NCBI GenBank assembly: GCA_049522755.1 | Contig: JBEKNN010000005.1 | Coordinates: forward strand, 1 to 64,000 | Direction of reading: 5' to 3' | Length of the DNA stretch: 64,000 bases | Source: PALSA-243 sp049522755 | GTDB lineage: Bacteria; Acidobacteriota; Terriglobia; Bryobacterales; Bryobacteraceae | Shown: piece by piece, positions 15,765-23,190 of the stretch | How the letters are laid out: every line of letters begins with the position of its first letter | Position numbering within the stretch: the stretch's first letter is position 1 | Notes under the pieces: generated by a model | Told to the model about the DNA's origin: nothing | The model's database searches: none | What the model saw: only the letters and a program-made list of their open reading frames with translations | Position numbers and translations under genes: made by a program

Positions 15765-16009
15765 GGGAGCTACTCTACCGCAATTCGAATGAGAATCAGA
15801 TAGATCTATCACGCGTTGTCGATCCGGGTGAACTGTCTCTGAGAAGTCTTCGGACAATGTGGACGATGAGCCGCCATTATCGCGGCGCTCGATGAAGCGG
15901 CGGTCCACACGAAGAAGTTCACGCGCAGAGTATGGGCGTGATCGACATGATTCGCGTCCTATCGCGGGTTATCCTGTGGCTGGCGCTTGACGCGGCTCCC
16001 CTAGAGCGT
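15765..16009. promoter_or_regulatory. Divergent promoter region of membrane protein and PadR/ADOP genes
   Basis: On the plus strand TTGACG (15987-15992) stands 17 bp before TACCCT (16010-16015), a plausible promoter whose -10 lies inside the PadR palindrome. No open frame of note in the remainder. Confidence 0.45.
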
Positions 16010-16029
16010 TACCCTAGCATACTAGGGTA
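16010..16029. promoter_or_regulatory. Palindromic operator overlapping the PadR promoter
   Basis: TACCCTAGCATACTAGGGTA is an almost perfect 20-bp palindrome (8-bp arms TACCCTAG/CTAGGGTA) covering the putative -10 and ending 4 nt before the PadR start codon. Position and symmetry fit autoregulation by the dimeric PadR repressor encoded next. Confidence 0.75.
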
Positions 16030-16033
16030 AAAG

Positions 16034-16363
16034 ATGACGCCGCCTTCCGCCGCTTTGCAGGGCGCACTCGACCTGCTCATCCTCAAAACGCTTGCGCGCG
16101 AGCCCAATCACGGCTTCTCCATTGCGTTGCACATCCAGAGCGCCTCGCAGGGTTTGTTGCGCGTGGAGGAAGGCTCGCTCTACCCGGCGCTGCATCGCCT
16201 GGAGCGCGACAAACTGGTGGCGGGCGAATGGAAAATTACCGACAGGGGCCGGCGTGCGCGCTATTACAAGCTCATGCCGGCGGGCCGCAAACGGCTTGCC
16301 GAAGCCGAACAACAGTGGTCCACCCTGGCGAAGGGCGTGACCAGAGTACTGAGGTTCGCATGA
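16034..16363 (+). CDS. PadR family transcriptional regulator
   Basis: A 109-residue winged-helix repressor. It shows the canonical PadR pattern: GALDLLILKTLAREPNHGFSI, then LRVEEGSLYPALHRLE (recognition region) and GRRARYYKLMPAGRKRL. In this lineage such proteins sit directly before ADOP ABC permeases; here the stop overlaps the permease start as ATGA. The palindrome at 16010-16029 is the likely operator, so regulator and permease are probably autoregulated together. The ligand is unknown. Confidence 0.92.
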   Translation: MTPPSAALQGALDLLILKTLAREPNHGFSIALHIQSASQGLLRVEEGSLYPALHRLERDKLVAGEWKITDRGRRARYYKLMPAGRKRLAEAEQQWSTLAKGVTRVLRFA

Positions 16364-19014
16364 AGCGCGCTGCCGAAGCGTTGCGCCGCGCGCTGCACCG
16401 CCGCCATCGCATCGACGCGGAGCTGGCCGAAGAGTTGCGGTCGCATCTGGAGATGCGGGCGGAAATGAATCGCGAGCGCGGCATGACGCCCAGCGAAGCC
16501 CGGGCCGCCGCGTACAAGCAGTTCGGCAGCGCAACTTTGATCCAGGAGGAAGCCCGCCGCATGCACGTCAACGAATTTCTGGAGAGCGCAGTTCAGGATC
16601 TGCGCTACGCCTTCCGCAGCTTCCTGCGCAGCCCGGCGTTTGCGCTTAGCGCTACGCTGGCCCTGGCGCTGGGAATTGGCGCATCCACGGCTGTATTCAG
16701 CGCCGTCGACCGCATCCTCTTCCGCAATCTTCCTTACCCGGAACCGGACCGTCTGGTTTCGGTCGGCATCATGACGCCGCTCGACGCCACGGAGCTCATG
16801 TTCAGCGCTTCGTATGTGGATTGGCAGAAGGCGCAGGCGCCCTTCGAGGGGATGACCTCATGGAATGGCGTTGTGGATTGCGACCTTACGGACCGCGATC
16901 CGGTGCGGCTGGGCTGCGCGCAGGTGGAATCGAATTTCCTGCCGGTGTTTGGGATTCAGCCCATCCTCGGGCGCAACTTCACACCCGAGGAAGATGTTCC
17001 GAACGCGCCCATGACGGCGCTGCTGACGTATGGCCTCTGGCAGAGCCGCTTCGCCGGGAGCCGCAATATCGTTGGCGCGACTATCTCGCTGAACGGATCG
17101 CCAGCCCGGATTGTGGGCGTATTGCCCGATGGCTTCGAACTGCCGCGCTTGTATCGGGCCGATGTACTGACGCCGCAGCGACTGAATCGCAGTTTCGCGC
17201 CCGGCGCTACGGGCCGCGATATCCGCGCCTTTGCCCGGCTCAAGGCGGGCGTCTCCATTACCCAGGCGCACGCCGCGCTGGAGCCTCTGTTCGCGCAATT
17301 TCTGCCCACCGTTCCGGCGCCCTTCCGCAAGCAAGTCTCGCTGCGAGTCCGCTCGGTGCGCGACCTGCAAACGCAGGATTCGCGCCTGGCATCGTGGCTG
17401 CTGCTGGGCGCGGTGGCCGCACTGCTGCTGCTGGCGTGCGCCAATGTGGCCAACCTGATGCTGGCGCGCGCGGCCAGGCGGCAGAGCGAATTTGCGGTGC
17501 GCGCAGCCATTGGGGCCACGCGCGGCCGGCTCTTCCGCCAGGCGCTGACGGAAAGCGCGCTGATTGCCGTAATGGGCGCGGCTGCCGGATGCGCTGTGGC
17601 GTGGGCGCTGCTGCGGATCTTCGTCGCCATCGCGCCCGCGGGCATCCTGCGTCTGGAACAGGCGCGGCTGGACGTTCGCGTGCTGCTGTTCACTCTCGCC
17701 GCGATGGCGCTCTCGGGCGTCTTGTTCGGCATCGTGCCCGCGCTCGAGATTCCACGCTGCGAAGCGCTCACGGGGTCGCGGATCGCCGGCGGCGGGCGCA
17801 GCTTTTTCCGCCACGCGCTGGTGGCTGCGCAGATGGCCATCTCCCTGGTCTTACTCAGCGGCGCCACCTTGCTTCTGCGGAGCCTGTGGAACCTGGAAAA
17901 CGCGCCGCTCGGCTTCGAAGGCGGCCGGGTGATTGCCGCTTCGTTTGTGCTTAGCCCGCACGCCTATGCGGCGGCGCAGCGGCAGCAGGCGTTCTTCGAG
18001 GAACTGGAAACGCGCGCCGCCCAAATTCCCGGCGTCAGCGCGGCCGCTATCAGCGATTCCATTCCACCCAGCGGGCGCGTTCGGTCGCGGCCATACACTT
18101 CGCTTCAAGCCGAAGGCCATGCGCGCTATACGCAGGATTCCGGCGGGATGATCGCGTGGCGATTCGTGACGCCCGGCTACTTCGCGGCGATGCGCGTGCC
18201 CATCCTACGCGGCCGTGGTTTTGTGGAGCGGGATCGCGATCCGGGCAACGCCGCCGTGGTGCTGAGCCAATCGCTGGCGCGCCGCCTTTTTCCGGGTGAA
18301 GACGCGGCCGGCAAGCGCGTCAGCTTCGGGGCCGGCGAGCCCTGGTACACGGTGGTGGGAGTCGCCGCCGACGTGAAGAACGCCGGCCTGACCGAGCGGC
18401 CCGACCCCGAGTATTACCTGGTGCGCGGCCACGGCAAAGATCCGGTCTATGCGGCGCAGGTGCTGCCGTTCGGGTGGCGCGCAGGCTCGGTGGTGGTCCG
18501 CACGTCGCTCGACGCGCACGCGGTCGCGGAATCGCTGCGGTCCATGGTGGCGGCGCTCGATCCAACCGTGCCGGTGACTGTGGAGACTATGGTGCAGCAC
18601 ACCGGCAGCCTGGCTCAGCGGCCCCGTTTCAACGCGATCCTGCTGACCATATTCGCCGCTATGGGACTGCTTCTGGCAGCCATCGGCCTATACGGAGTGA
18701 TGGCATTTCTGGTGGCGCAGCGCACGCGGGAGATCGGAGTGCGGATGGCGCTGGGCGCTTCTTCCGGAGCCATCGCCCGCATGGTGCTGGCGAATGCGGT
18801 GCGATGGACCGGCGCGGGAGCGGCTGCCGGGATCGCCGGCTCGCTGTTTGCGGAGCGGGCGCTGGGCAGCATGTTGTTCGGCATTCCTCCGCACGACCCT
18901 GCGACGCTGGCGTGCGCGGTCGCGATTTTAGGAACGGTGGCCGCGATTGCGGCGTGGCTGCCCGCGCGGCAGGCGGCGGCGGTGGATCCGATGGCGGCCT
19001 TGCGAAGCGAGTAG
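16360..19014 (+). CDS. ADOP-type ABC transporter permease (MacB/FtsX family)
   Basis: An 884-residue acidobacterial duplicated orphan permease. A cytoplasmic N-terminus (about 90 residues, ELAEELRSHLEMRAEMNRERG) is followed by a first MacB-like unit (TM near FALSATLALALGIGASTAVF, periplasmic domain, three TMs near LLLGAVAALLLLACANVANLMLA) and a second unit ending in the FtsX-type block LLLAAIGLYGVMAFLVAQRTREIGVRMALGA. No ATPase is encoded nearby, as usual for this orphan family. I chose start 16360 from the ATGA overlap with PadR; the open frame runs further upstream but overlaps PadR. Its last 15 codons (QAAAVDPMAALRSE) recur at the end of the adjacent HigA gene. Confidence 0.9.
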   Translation: MKRAAEALRRALHRRHRIDAELAEELRSHLEMRAEMNRERGMTPSEARAAAYKQFGSATLIQEEARRMHVNEFLESAVQDLRYAFRSFLRSPAFALSATLALALGIGASTAVFSAVDRILFRNLPYPEPDRLVSVGIMTPLDATELMFSASYVDWQKAQAPFEGMTSWNGVVDCDLTDRDPVRLGCAQVESNFLPVFGIQPILGRNFTPEEDVPNAPMTALLTYGLWQSRFAGSRNIVGATISLNGSPARIVGVLPDGFELPRLYRADVLTPQRLNRSFAPGATGRDIRAFARLKAGVSITQAHAALEPLFAQFLPTVPAPFRKQVSLRVRSVRDLQTQDSRLASWLLLGAVAALLLLACANVANLMLARAARRQSEFAVRAAIGATRGRLFRQALTESALIAVMGAAAGCAVAWALLRIFVAIAPAGILRLEQARLDVRVLLFTLAAMALSGVLFGIVPALEIPRCEALTGSRIAGGGRSFFRHALVAAQMAISLVLLSGATLLLRSLWNLENAPLGFEGGRVIAASFVLSPHAYAAAQRQQAFFEELETRAAQIPGVSAAAISDSIPPSGRVRSRPYTSLQAEGHARYTQDSGGMIAWRFVTPGYFAAMRVPILRGRGFVERDRDPGNAAVVLSQSLARRLFPGEDAAGKRVSFGAGEPWYTVVGVAADVKNAGLTERPDPEYYLVRGHGKDPVYAAQVLPFGWRAGSVVVRTSLDAHAVAESLRSMVAALDPTVPVTVETMVQHTGSLAQRPRFNAILLTIFAAMGLLLAAIGLYGVMAFLVAQRTREIGVRMALGASSGAIARMVLANAVRWTGAGAAAGIAGSLFAERALGSMLFGIPPHDPATLACAVAILGTVAAIAAWLPARQAAAVDPMAALRSE

Positions 19015-19376
19015 GCCGCGCATCAATGCGGTACGTTTGACGTCAAGAGACCATGGCACGTACACCCATTCGCCCCGGAGAAATCCTCGGCGACGAGCTG
19101 GAGGAAACGGGCCTTTCTGCCAAAAAGCCCGCCGATACTATCGGAGTGCCGCCGAGCCGCATGTATCAGCTTCTGGCGGGAAAGCGTAGCATGACGGCGG
19201 ACACTGCCCTGCGCCTCGGCCGGTATTTCGGCATGTCGGCCGACTTCTGGATGAACCTTCAGAGCGCCTATGAGCTTGACCTGGCGCGCCGGCAGAACGG
19301 CAAGGCCACACAGCGAATCCCGAAGCGCAGCCAGGCGGCGGCGGTGGATCCCATGGCTGCCTTGCGAAGCGAGTAG
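18970..19376 (+). repeat. 45-bp direct repeat: permease 3' end duplicated at the end of higA
   Basis: The segment 18970-19014 (last 15 codons of the permease with stop) recurs at 19332-19376 with two mismatches and in the same reading frame, now ending the HigA gene. The two copies flank 317 bp containing higA. Confidence 0.92.
19053..19376 (+). CDS. HigA-family antitoxin with a permease-derived C-terminal tail
   Basis: Residues 1 to about 88 form an HTH_3/HigA-type antitoxin: TPIRPGEILGDELEETGLSA, VPPSRMYQLLAGKRSMTADTALRLGRYFG and SADFWMNLQSAYELDLARR are standard. Residues about 92-107 (QAAAVDPMAALRSE) are not HigA sequence but the exact C-terminus of the preceding permease. No HigB toxin gene is present on either side, so this is an orphan antitoxin or regulator. 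The fusion most likely arose by recombination or deletion joining higA to the end of a second permease copy. The DNA-binding core is complete, so the protein may still work. Confidence 0.85.
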   Translation: MARTPIRPGEILGDELEETGLSAKKPADTIGVPPSRMYQLLAGKRSMTADTALRLGRYFGMSADFWMNLQSAYELDLARRQNGKATQRIPKRSQAAAVDPMAALRSE

Positions 19377-19382
19377 ATCGAC

Positions 19383-19404
19383 CGGCCGGGAGGCCGACGC
19401 TACC
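19383..19404 (-). repeat. REP-like hairpin (D-like) after higA
   Basis: Stem CGGCC-GGGA-GGCCG followed by CGCTACC, the complement of a GTAG foot (19400-19403). It sits in the 42-bp gap between two convergent genes and might serve as a terminator. Confidence 0.5.
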
Positions 19405-19418
19405 TTAATCCCAGCTCA

Positions 19419-20699
19419 TTAATTCCGGTTCATCGCCGCCACGCGCCACAGCGGCTTATCCTTCTCATCCGGGCTCTGCGCGAAATCCTGGGTGGTCTTG
19501 GCAAAATCGTAGTCGCGCCAAAGCCAGATCAGAGACTCGGGAAGCTCGGCCTTGCCTTGCGCCTGGTTGTGCGTGCCGGGGCCGAAGGAAAAATGATAAT
19601 CGTACAGGCGCAGCTTCAAGGAGTTCGCCAGCTCGATGTTGGCCAGCGGCCAGCTTCCGGCGCGCGGGTTCTCCTGGTCTTCGGCGCCATCTTGCATCCA
19701 CACGCGGATGTTGCGCTTGGGCTCCTGGCGCACGCGCAGTGGATACACAAATCCGCCAACCGGCTCGGCGGGGCTCCGCTGCAGCGCAGCGAAGCTGCCG
19801 ATCCAGCTCAGTACGCGCGAAAACTGATCGGGCTTCAGAAAAGCCGCGTTGAAGGAACAGATGCCGCCGGAGCTTTCGCCTACCATCGCGCGGCTGTAGC
19901 CGTCGTGGCGAAGCTTGACGTGCTTTTCGATCTCCGGCAGAACTTCTTCCAGAAGATATCGCGCGTAGGCATCGTCCACGGTGTCGTACTCGATGGAGCG
20001 CATGGCCTTCTCGGCGGCCATGCCGGGCTGGATGAAGACGTTGACCATGGGCGGGATCTTCTTTTGCGCGATCAGATTGTCGAGCGCTTCGAAGACGTGG
20101 TAATCGGCCGGGTGCTCGACGTAGAATTGGCCATCGCCCCAGATCTGCACCGGCAGCGGCGTCGATCCGTCGTACTGCGCGGGCGTCCAATACCAGACGT
20201 TGGCGGTCATGCCCGGGTAGACGTGGCTCTCGATCACCAGCTTGTCACTGACCTTGCCCGTGGGCACGCCCGGTTGCGCGTAGCTATCGGGGCCGTAGAC
20301 GGCGAGATCGTTGGCGCCGCCGAAAACCTTGCCGTTGACGATCCATTGATAGCGGTACGCGGTTCCCATGGGAAGCGAGCCTTGATACACCCAGAGCCCG
20401 CCTACTTTAACGGGGGTCACAGGAGGCATGGTTGCCGCGACGTTCCCTACCTGAAGCTGCGGCTGGCTCGCCGATTCGACGGCCCAGATGAATTCGCCGC
20501 GCTCTCCGGCGGCCGCGGCGCCTTTGGTCAGCGCATCGGCGGTGAACGTCTGGCGTAACGATTGTTCCAGCGCGGGGTCGTGGTTTCTGTACTGGTCGAG
20601 CAGGTCTTTGGTGGGTACTTTCTGGGCGAATGCCACGGAGATTGCGCACAACATCGTGCACAAGCTCGTGCACAAGCTCGTGCACAAAGACAGCGCCAT
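19419..20699 (-). CDS. Secreted esterase of the Fes/esterase D type
   Basis: A 426-residue exported alpha/beta hydrolase resembling enterochelin esterase-like and feruloyl-esterase-like enzymes. It has an N-terminal E-set/CBM48-like beta-sandwich (about 60-150, GGLWVYQGSLPMGTAYRYQW), then the hydrolase core with nucleophile elbow VGESSGG and a C-terminal His in FGPGTHNQ. The start at 20699 follows the upstream stop by a few bases and gives a signal peptide. That signal peptide is odd: it contains LCTS-LCTS-LCTM-LC, encoded by a 12-bp tandem repeat. Substrate unknown. It probably forms an operon with the nucleoside hydrolase-like gene. Confidence 0.8.
   Translation of the reverse strand: MALSLCTSLCTSLCTMLCAISVAFAQKVPTKDLLDQYRNHDPALEQSLRQTFTADALTKGAAAAGERGEFIWAVESASQPQLQVGNVAATMPPVTPVKVGGLWVYQGSLPMGTAYRYQWIVNGKVFGGANDLAVYGPDSYAQPGVPTGKVSDKLVIESHVYPGMTANVWYWTPAQYDGSTPLPVQIWGDGQFYVEHPADYHVFEALDNLIAQKKIPPMVNVFIQPGMAAEKAMRSIEYDTVDDAYARYLLEEVLPEIEKHVKLRHDGYSRAMVGESSGGICSFNAAFLKPDQFSRVLSWIGSFAALQRSPAEPVGGFVYPLRVRQEPKRNIRVWMQDGAEDQENPRAGSWPLANIELANSLKLRLYDYHFSFGPGTHNQAQGKAELPESLIWLWRDYDFAKTTQDFAQSPDEKDKPLWRVAAMNRN
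20648..20687 (-). repeat. 12-bp tandem repeat in a signal peptide
   Basis: On the minus strand the unit TTGTGCACGAGC occurs about three and a half times, coding LCTS repeats in the hydrophobic core of the esterase signal peptide. In-frame slippage would change signal peptide length by four residues. Confidence 0.8.
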
Positions 20700-20703
20700 C
20701 CGT

Positions 20704-21738
20704 TCACTGTTTCTTGACAGGCTCAGTTTTGTCGGCATTGGGATCGGCCTTCGCATCGGCCCTCGGCCCACGACGCGCGCGAACCACGGGCTGAGCGCTG
20801 GCGAGCTCGGTTAGCGCCTTGACGACGGCGCCGGTTTGCGCTTCATCGGGCATGAGCAGTTGATGCTTGCCCTGGGCGGAAGCGGTGAATTCAACGCCGG
20901 CGGCGCTTGCACGAAAGAGGCCGGGACCGGACAATTTGAAATAGCCCTTGTCGGGCCGAATCGCGTAGAGCGAGGCATCCATGATGGAAGTGGGCGCGTC
21001 GTAAGGCGCGCCATTTGCCGATGCAGATTCGAACGCGCGGTAGGCGTCGGCCACCGGATGCGCCTTCGACCAGGCGAAATCCTTCTCGATGCTGGAGGCG
21101 GGGAAGCGCACGGCGGCGCCGAGCTCCGCGCTGCACGCGTAAATGGGCGTGGGCCAATCGTCGAAGACGCGCTGGGCGGCCTTGGCATCGGCCGCGATCC
21201 ATGGGCCGGCGGCGATCGCCAGATAACGCACGTTGAGCGCGATCATCTCTTTGGAGCCGCGCAACTCCATCAAGCGCGCCAGGCTGGTCAACGGGCCCCC
21301 GGCGATCACGATCGTGTTGTGAGGCTGCGACGCGGTCAACGCGTTTCGCAGCACCGTCGCGGGGTCGGCGGTATCGTCGAAATTCTCAATCGCCGGTTTG
21401 TAGAGCAGGGCGCCATCGTCGCCGGTCTTTGCCAGAAGGGCAGGATACACCGCCAGCAGCTTCGGCTGGGGCTTACCTTGCGCCACGTCCGCGAGACCGA
21501 CGGGGAACGATGCTCCAAACCCGAATCCGCCCGCGGCGCCCGTGTAGAAGCGCTTCACGATGTCGCAGAATTGAGCGGCGGCGAAATCGGGGCGGCTCAC
21601 GGTGACCGCGCTCATGCGCATCTCGCCCTTGCCGTCAAGGCCGTAGAGCAAAGCTAAGGCGAGCAGGTCGTCGATGCGATCGAAGGCGCTATCGAAGAGC
21701 ACGCCAACCGACGGGGGGGCTGCGCCTGGGAATTGCAT
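20704..21738 (-). CDS. Inosine/uridine-preferring nucleoside hydrolase-like protein
   Basis: A 344-residue protein with the nucleoside hydrolase layout. The N-terminal VLFDSAFDRIDDLLALALLYGL corresponds to the DxDxxxDD calcium site, though here the first Asp pattern is DSAFDRIDD. TIVIAGGPLTSLARLMEL matches the central GPLTNLA motif and FDDWPTPIY the later pocket. No clear signal peptide is seen, and the C-terminus carries a basic tail (ARRGPRADAKADPN). It could cleave a nucleoside or another N-glycoside; in soil acidobacteria such genes are often near secreted hydrolases of unknown role. It ends 4 nt before the esterase start. Confidence 0.68.
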   Translation of the reverse strand: MQFPGAAPPSVGVLFDSAFDRIDDLLALALLYGLDGKGEMRMSAVTVSRPDFAAAQFCDIVKRFYTGAAGGFGFGASFPVGLADVAQGKPQPKLLAVYPALLAKTGDDGALLYKPAIENFDDTADPATVLRNALTASQPHNTIVIAGGPLTSLARLMELRGSKEMIALNVRYLAIAAGPWIAADAKAAQRVFDDWPTPIYACSAELGAAVRFPASSIEKDFAWSKAHPVADAYRAFESASANGAPYDAPTSIMDASLYAIRPDKGYFKLSGPGLFRASAAGVEFTASAQGKHQLLMPDEAQTGAVVKALTELASAQPVVRARRGPRADAKADPNADKTEPVKKQ

Positions 21739-21768
21739 TGGTTATGGAGCCTCGGTTAATAAGACGAG

Positions 21769-21810
21769 AGCCGGCTGAAAGCCGGCTGCAGCCAGGATTG
21801 GCTGCCCCAC
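21769..21810 (-). repeat. REP-like element, two-hairpin type (B2)
   Basis: On the minus strand: GTGG foot (21807-21810), stem GCAGCCA-loop-TGGCTGC (21788-21805), then perfect stem AGCCGGCT-GAA-AGCCGGCT (21769-21787). Architecture equals the element at 3053-3093 although both stems have different sequences. Confidence 0.8.
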
Positions 21811-21849
21811 AACTCTGTCTAAAATTGTCACCATATTAGGCGGAACACG

Positions 21850-23190
21850 CTAAGTCAGGTCGAGACCTTCCAGACGGCCGGTGGAATCGCCGAACTCTTC
21901 CATGCGCACGCCCATACGGTCCATCATCGTCAGGTGCAGGTTGCACATGGGCGTCTCCTTGCGAGCGACGATGCGGCGGCCGGTCTTGAACGCCCCGCCC
22001 GCCTTGCCTGCAATCATCGTCGGCAGGTCTTCGTGCAGATGGCGGTTGCCGTCGGAAAGGCCCGCGCCGTAGACGATCATCGAGTTATCGAGCAGCGAGC
22101 GGTCGCCGTCGCGAGTGGCCTTCAACTTAGTCACCCACTGCGCGAACTGCTGCATGTGATAGGCGTTGATCTGCGACACTTTCTCGATGAGATCGGGCAG
22201 ATTGCGGTGATGCGTGAGCGGGTGGTGCCCATCGGGAATGCCGATCTCGCGATAGGCGCGCGAGCTGCCTTCGCGAGTGACCAGGAACGTGACTACGCGC
22301 GTCATGTCGGCCTGGAACGCGATCGTGATCATGTCGGTCATCAGCTTGAAGTGCTCGGCGAAATCGGCGGGGATGCCGTAGGGCTTATCCATGTGCGGAT
22401 CGATGCGCGCATTGGTCGCCTCGGAAGCTTCGATCTGGCGCTCGATCTCACGTATGGAGGATAGATACTCGTCCAGTTTGCGCCGGTCGTCCGGGCCGAG
22501 CCTGGTTTCGAGAGTGCGCGTGGATTCGTTGACGAAATCGAGGATGCTGCGGCGGTAGAGCGCCTGGCGCGCGCGCGCCTGGGGACTCATCGGTATGCCA
22601 TCGCCGAACAGGCGCTCGAACAGATCGCGCGGATTGAGCGTGGGCGGCAGCGGAACGGTTTCGCTCTTCCAGGCGAGGTTGTTGGTGTAGGCGCAGGAGT
22701 AGCCGGAATCGCAATCGCCCGCCTGGCGGCCGTCTTCCATGCCGATTTCGAGCGACGGAAAGCGCATCTGGCTGTCGGCTTTAGAGGCAATGTGCTGGTC
22801 GAACGAGACCCCGGCGTGGATATCCGCCAGGGACTTTTTCACGTGTACGCCAGTGAGATACGTGCCGCAGCAGCGGCCGTGATCGCCGGCGCCATCGAGC
22901 AGCGCGCGGCCGGCGTTGTGGGTGAGGTTGCCAAGCAGCAGGATATCGTCCTTCAGCGGCTCCATCGACTGCAGCGTGCGCGGCAGAGCTTGCAGAGGGC
23001 CCTCATACTCGGGATTCCACCCCTGCATGATGAGGCCGTTGGGCACGTAGACGATCGCCATGCGCACCGGCGCCTTGGGCGTGGCCGCGAAGGCCGGCGC
23101 CATGGCATCCAGGAACGGAAGCGCCACGGCGGCGCCCATGCCGCGCAGAAATGTTCTGCGTCCAAGCGCCTTACGTTCGATCATCGTCAT
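21850..23190 (-). CDS. DUF1552 family protein with Tat signal
   Basis: A 446-residue exported protein of the DUF1552 family. The N-terminal ERKALGRRTFLRGMGAAVALPFLDAM is a Tat-type signal with twin arginine. Family-typical stretches include VRMAIVYVPNGLIMQGWNP, HNAGRALLDGAGDHGRCCGTYLTG and MIVYGAGLSDGNRHLHEDLPTMIAGKAGG. In acidobacteria and planctomycetes these genes pair with DUF1592-type cytochrome proteins, as here (ATGA overlap at 23187-23190). The molecular function is not established; the pair is presumed to work in the periplasm on a common substrate. Confidence 0.92.
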   Translation of the reverse strand: MTMIERKALGRRTFLRGMGAAVALPFLDAMAPAFAATPKAPVRMAIVYVPNGLIMQGWNPEYEGPLQALPRTLQSMEPLKDDILLLGNLTHNAGRALLDGAGDHGRCCGTYLTGVHVKKSLADIHAGVSFDQHIASKADSQMRFPSLEIGMEDGRQAGDCDSGYSCAYTNNLAWKSETVPLPPTLNPRDLFERLFGDGIPMSPQARARQALYRRSILDFVNESTRTLETRLGPDDRRKLDEYLSSIREIERQIEASEATNARIDPHMDKPYGIPADFAEHFKLMTDMITIAFQADMTRVVTFLVTREGSSRAYREIGIPDGHHPLTHHRNLPDLIEKVSQINAYHMQQFAQWVTKLKATRDGDRSLLDNSMIVYGAGLSDGNRHLHEDLPTMIAGKAGGAFKTGRRIVARKETPMCNLHLTMMDRMGVRMEEFGDSTGRLEGLDLT

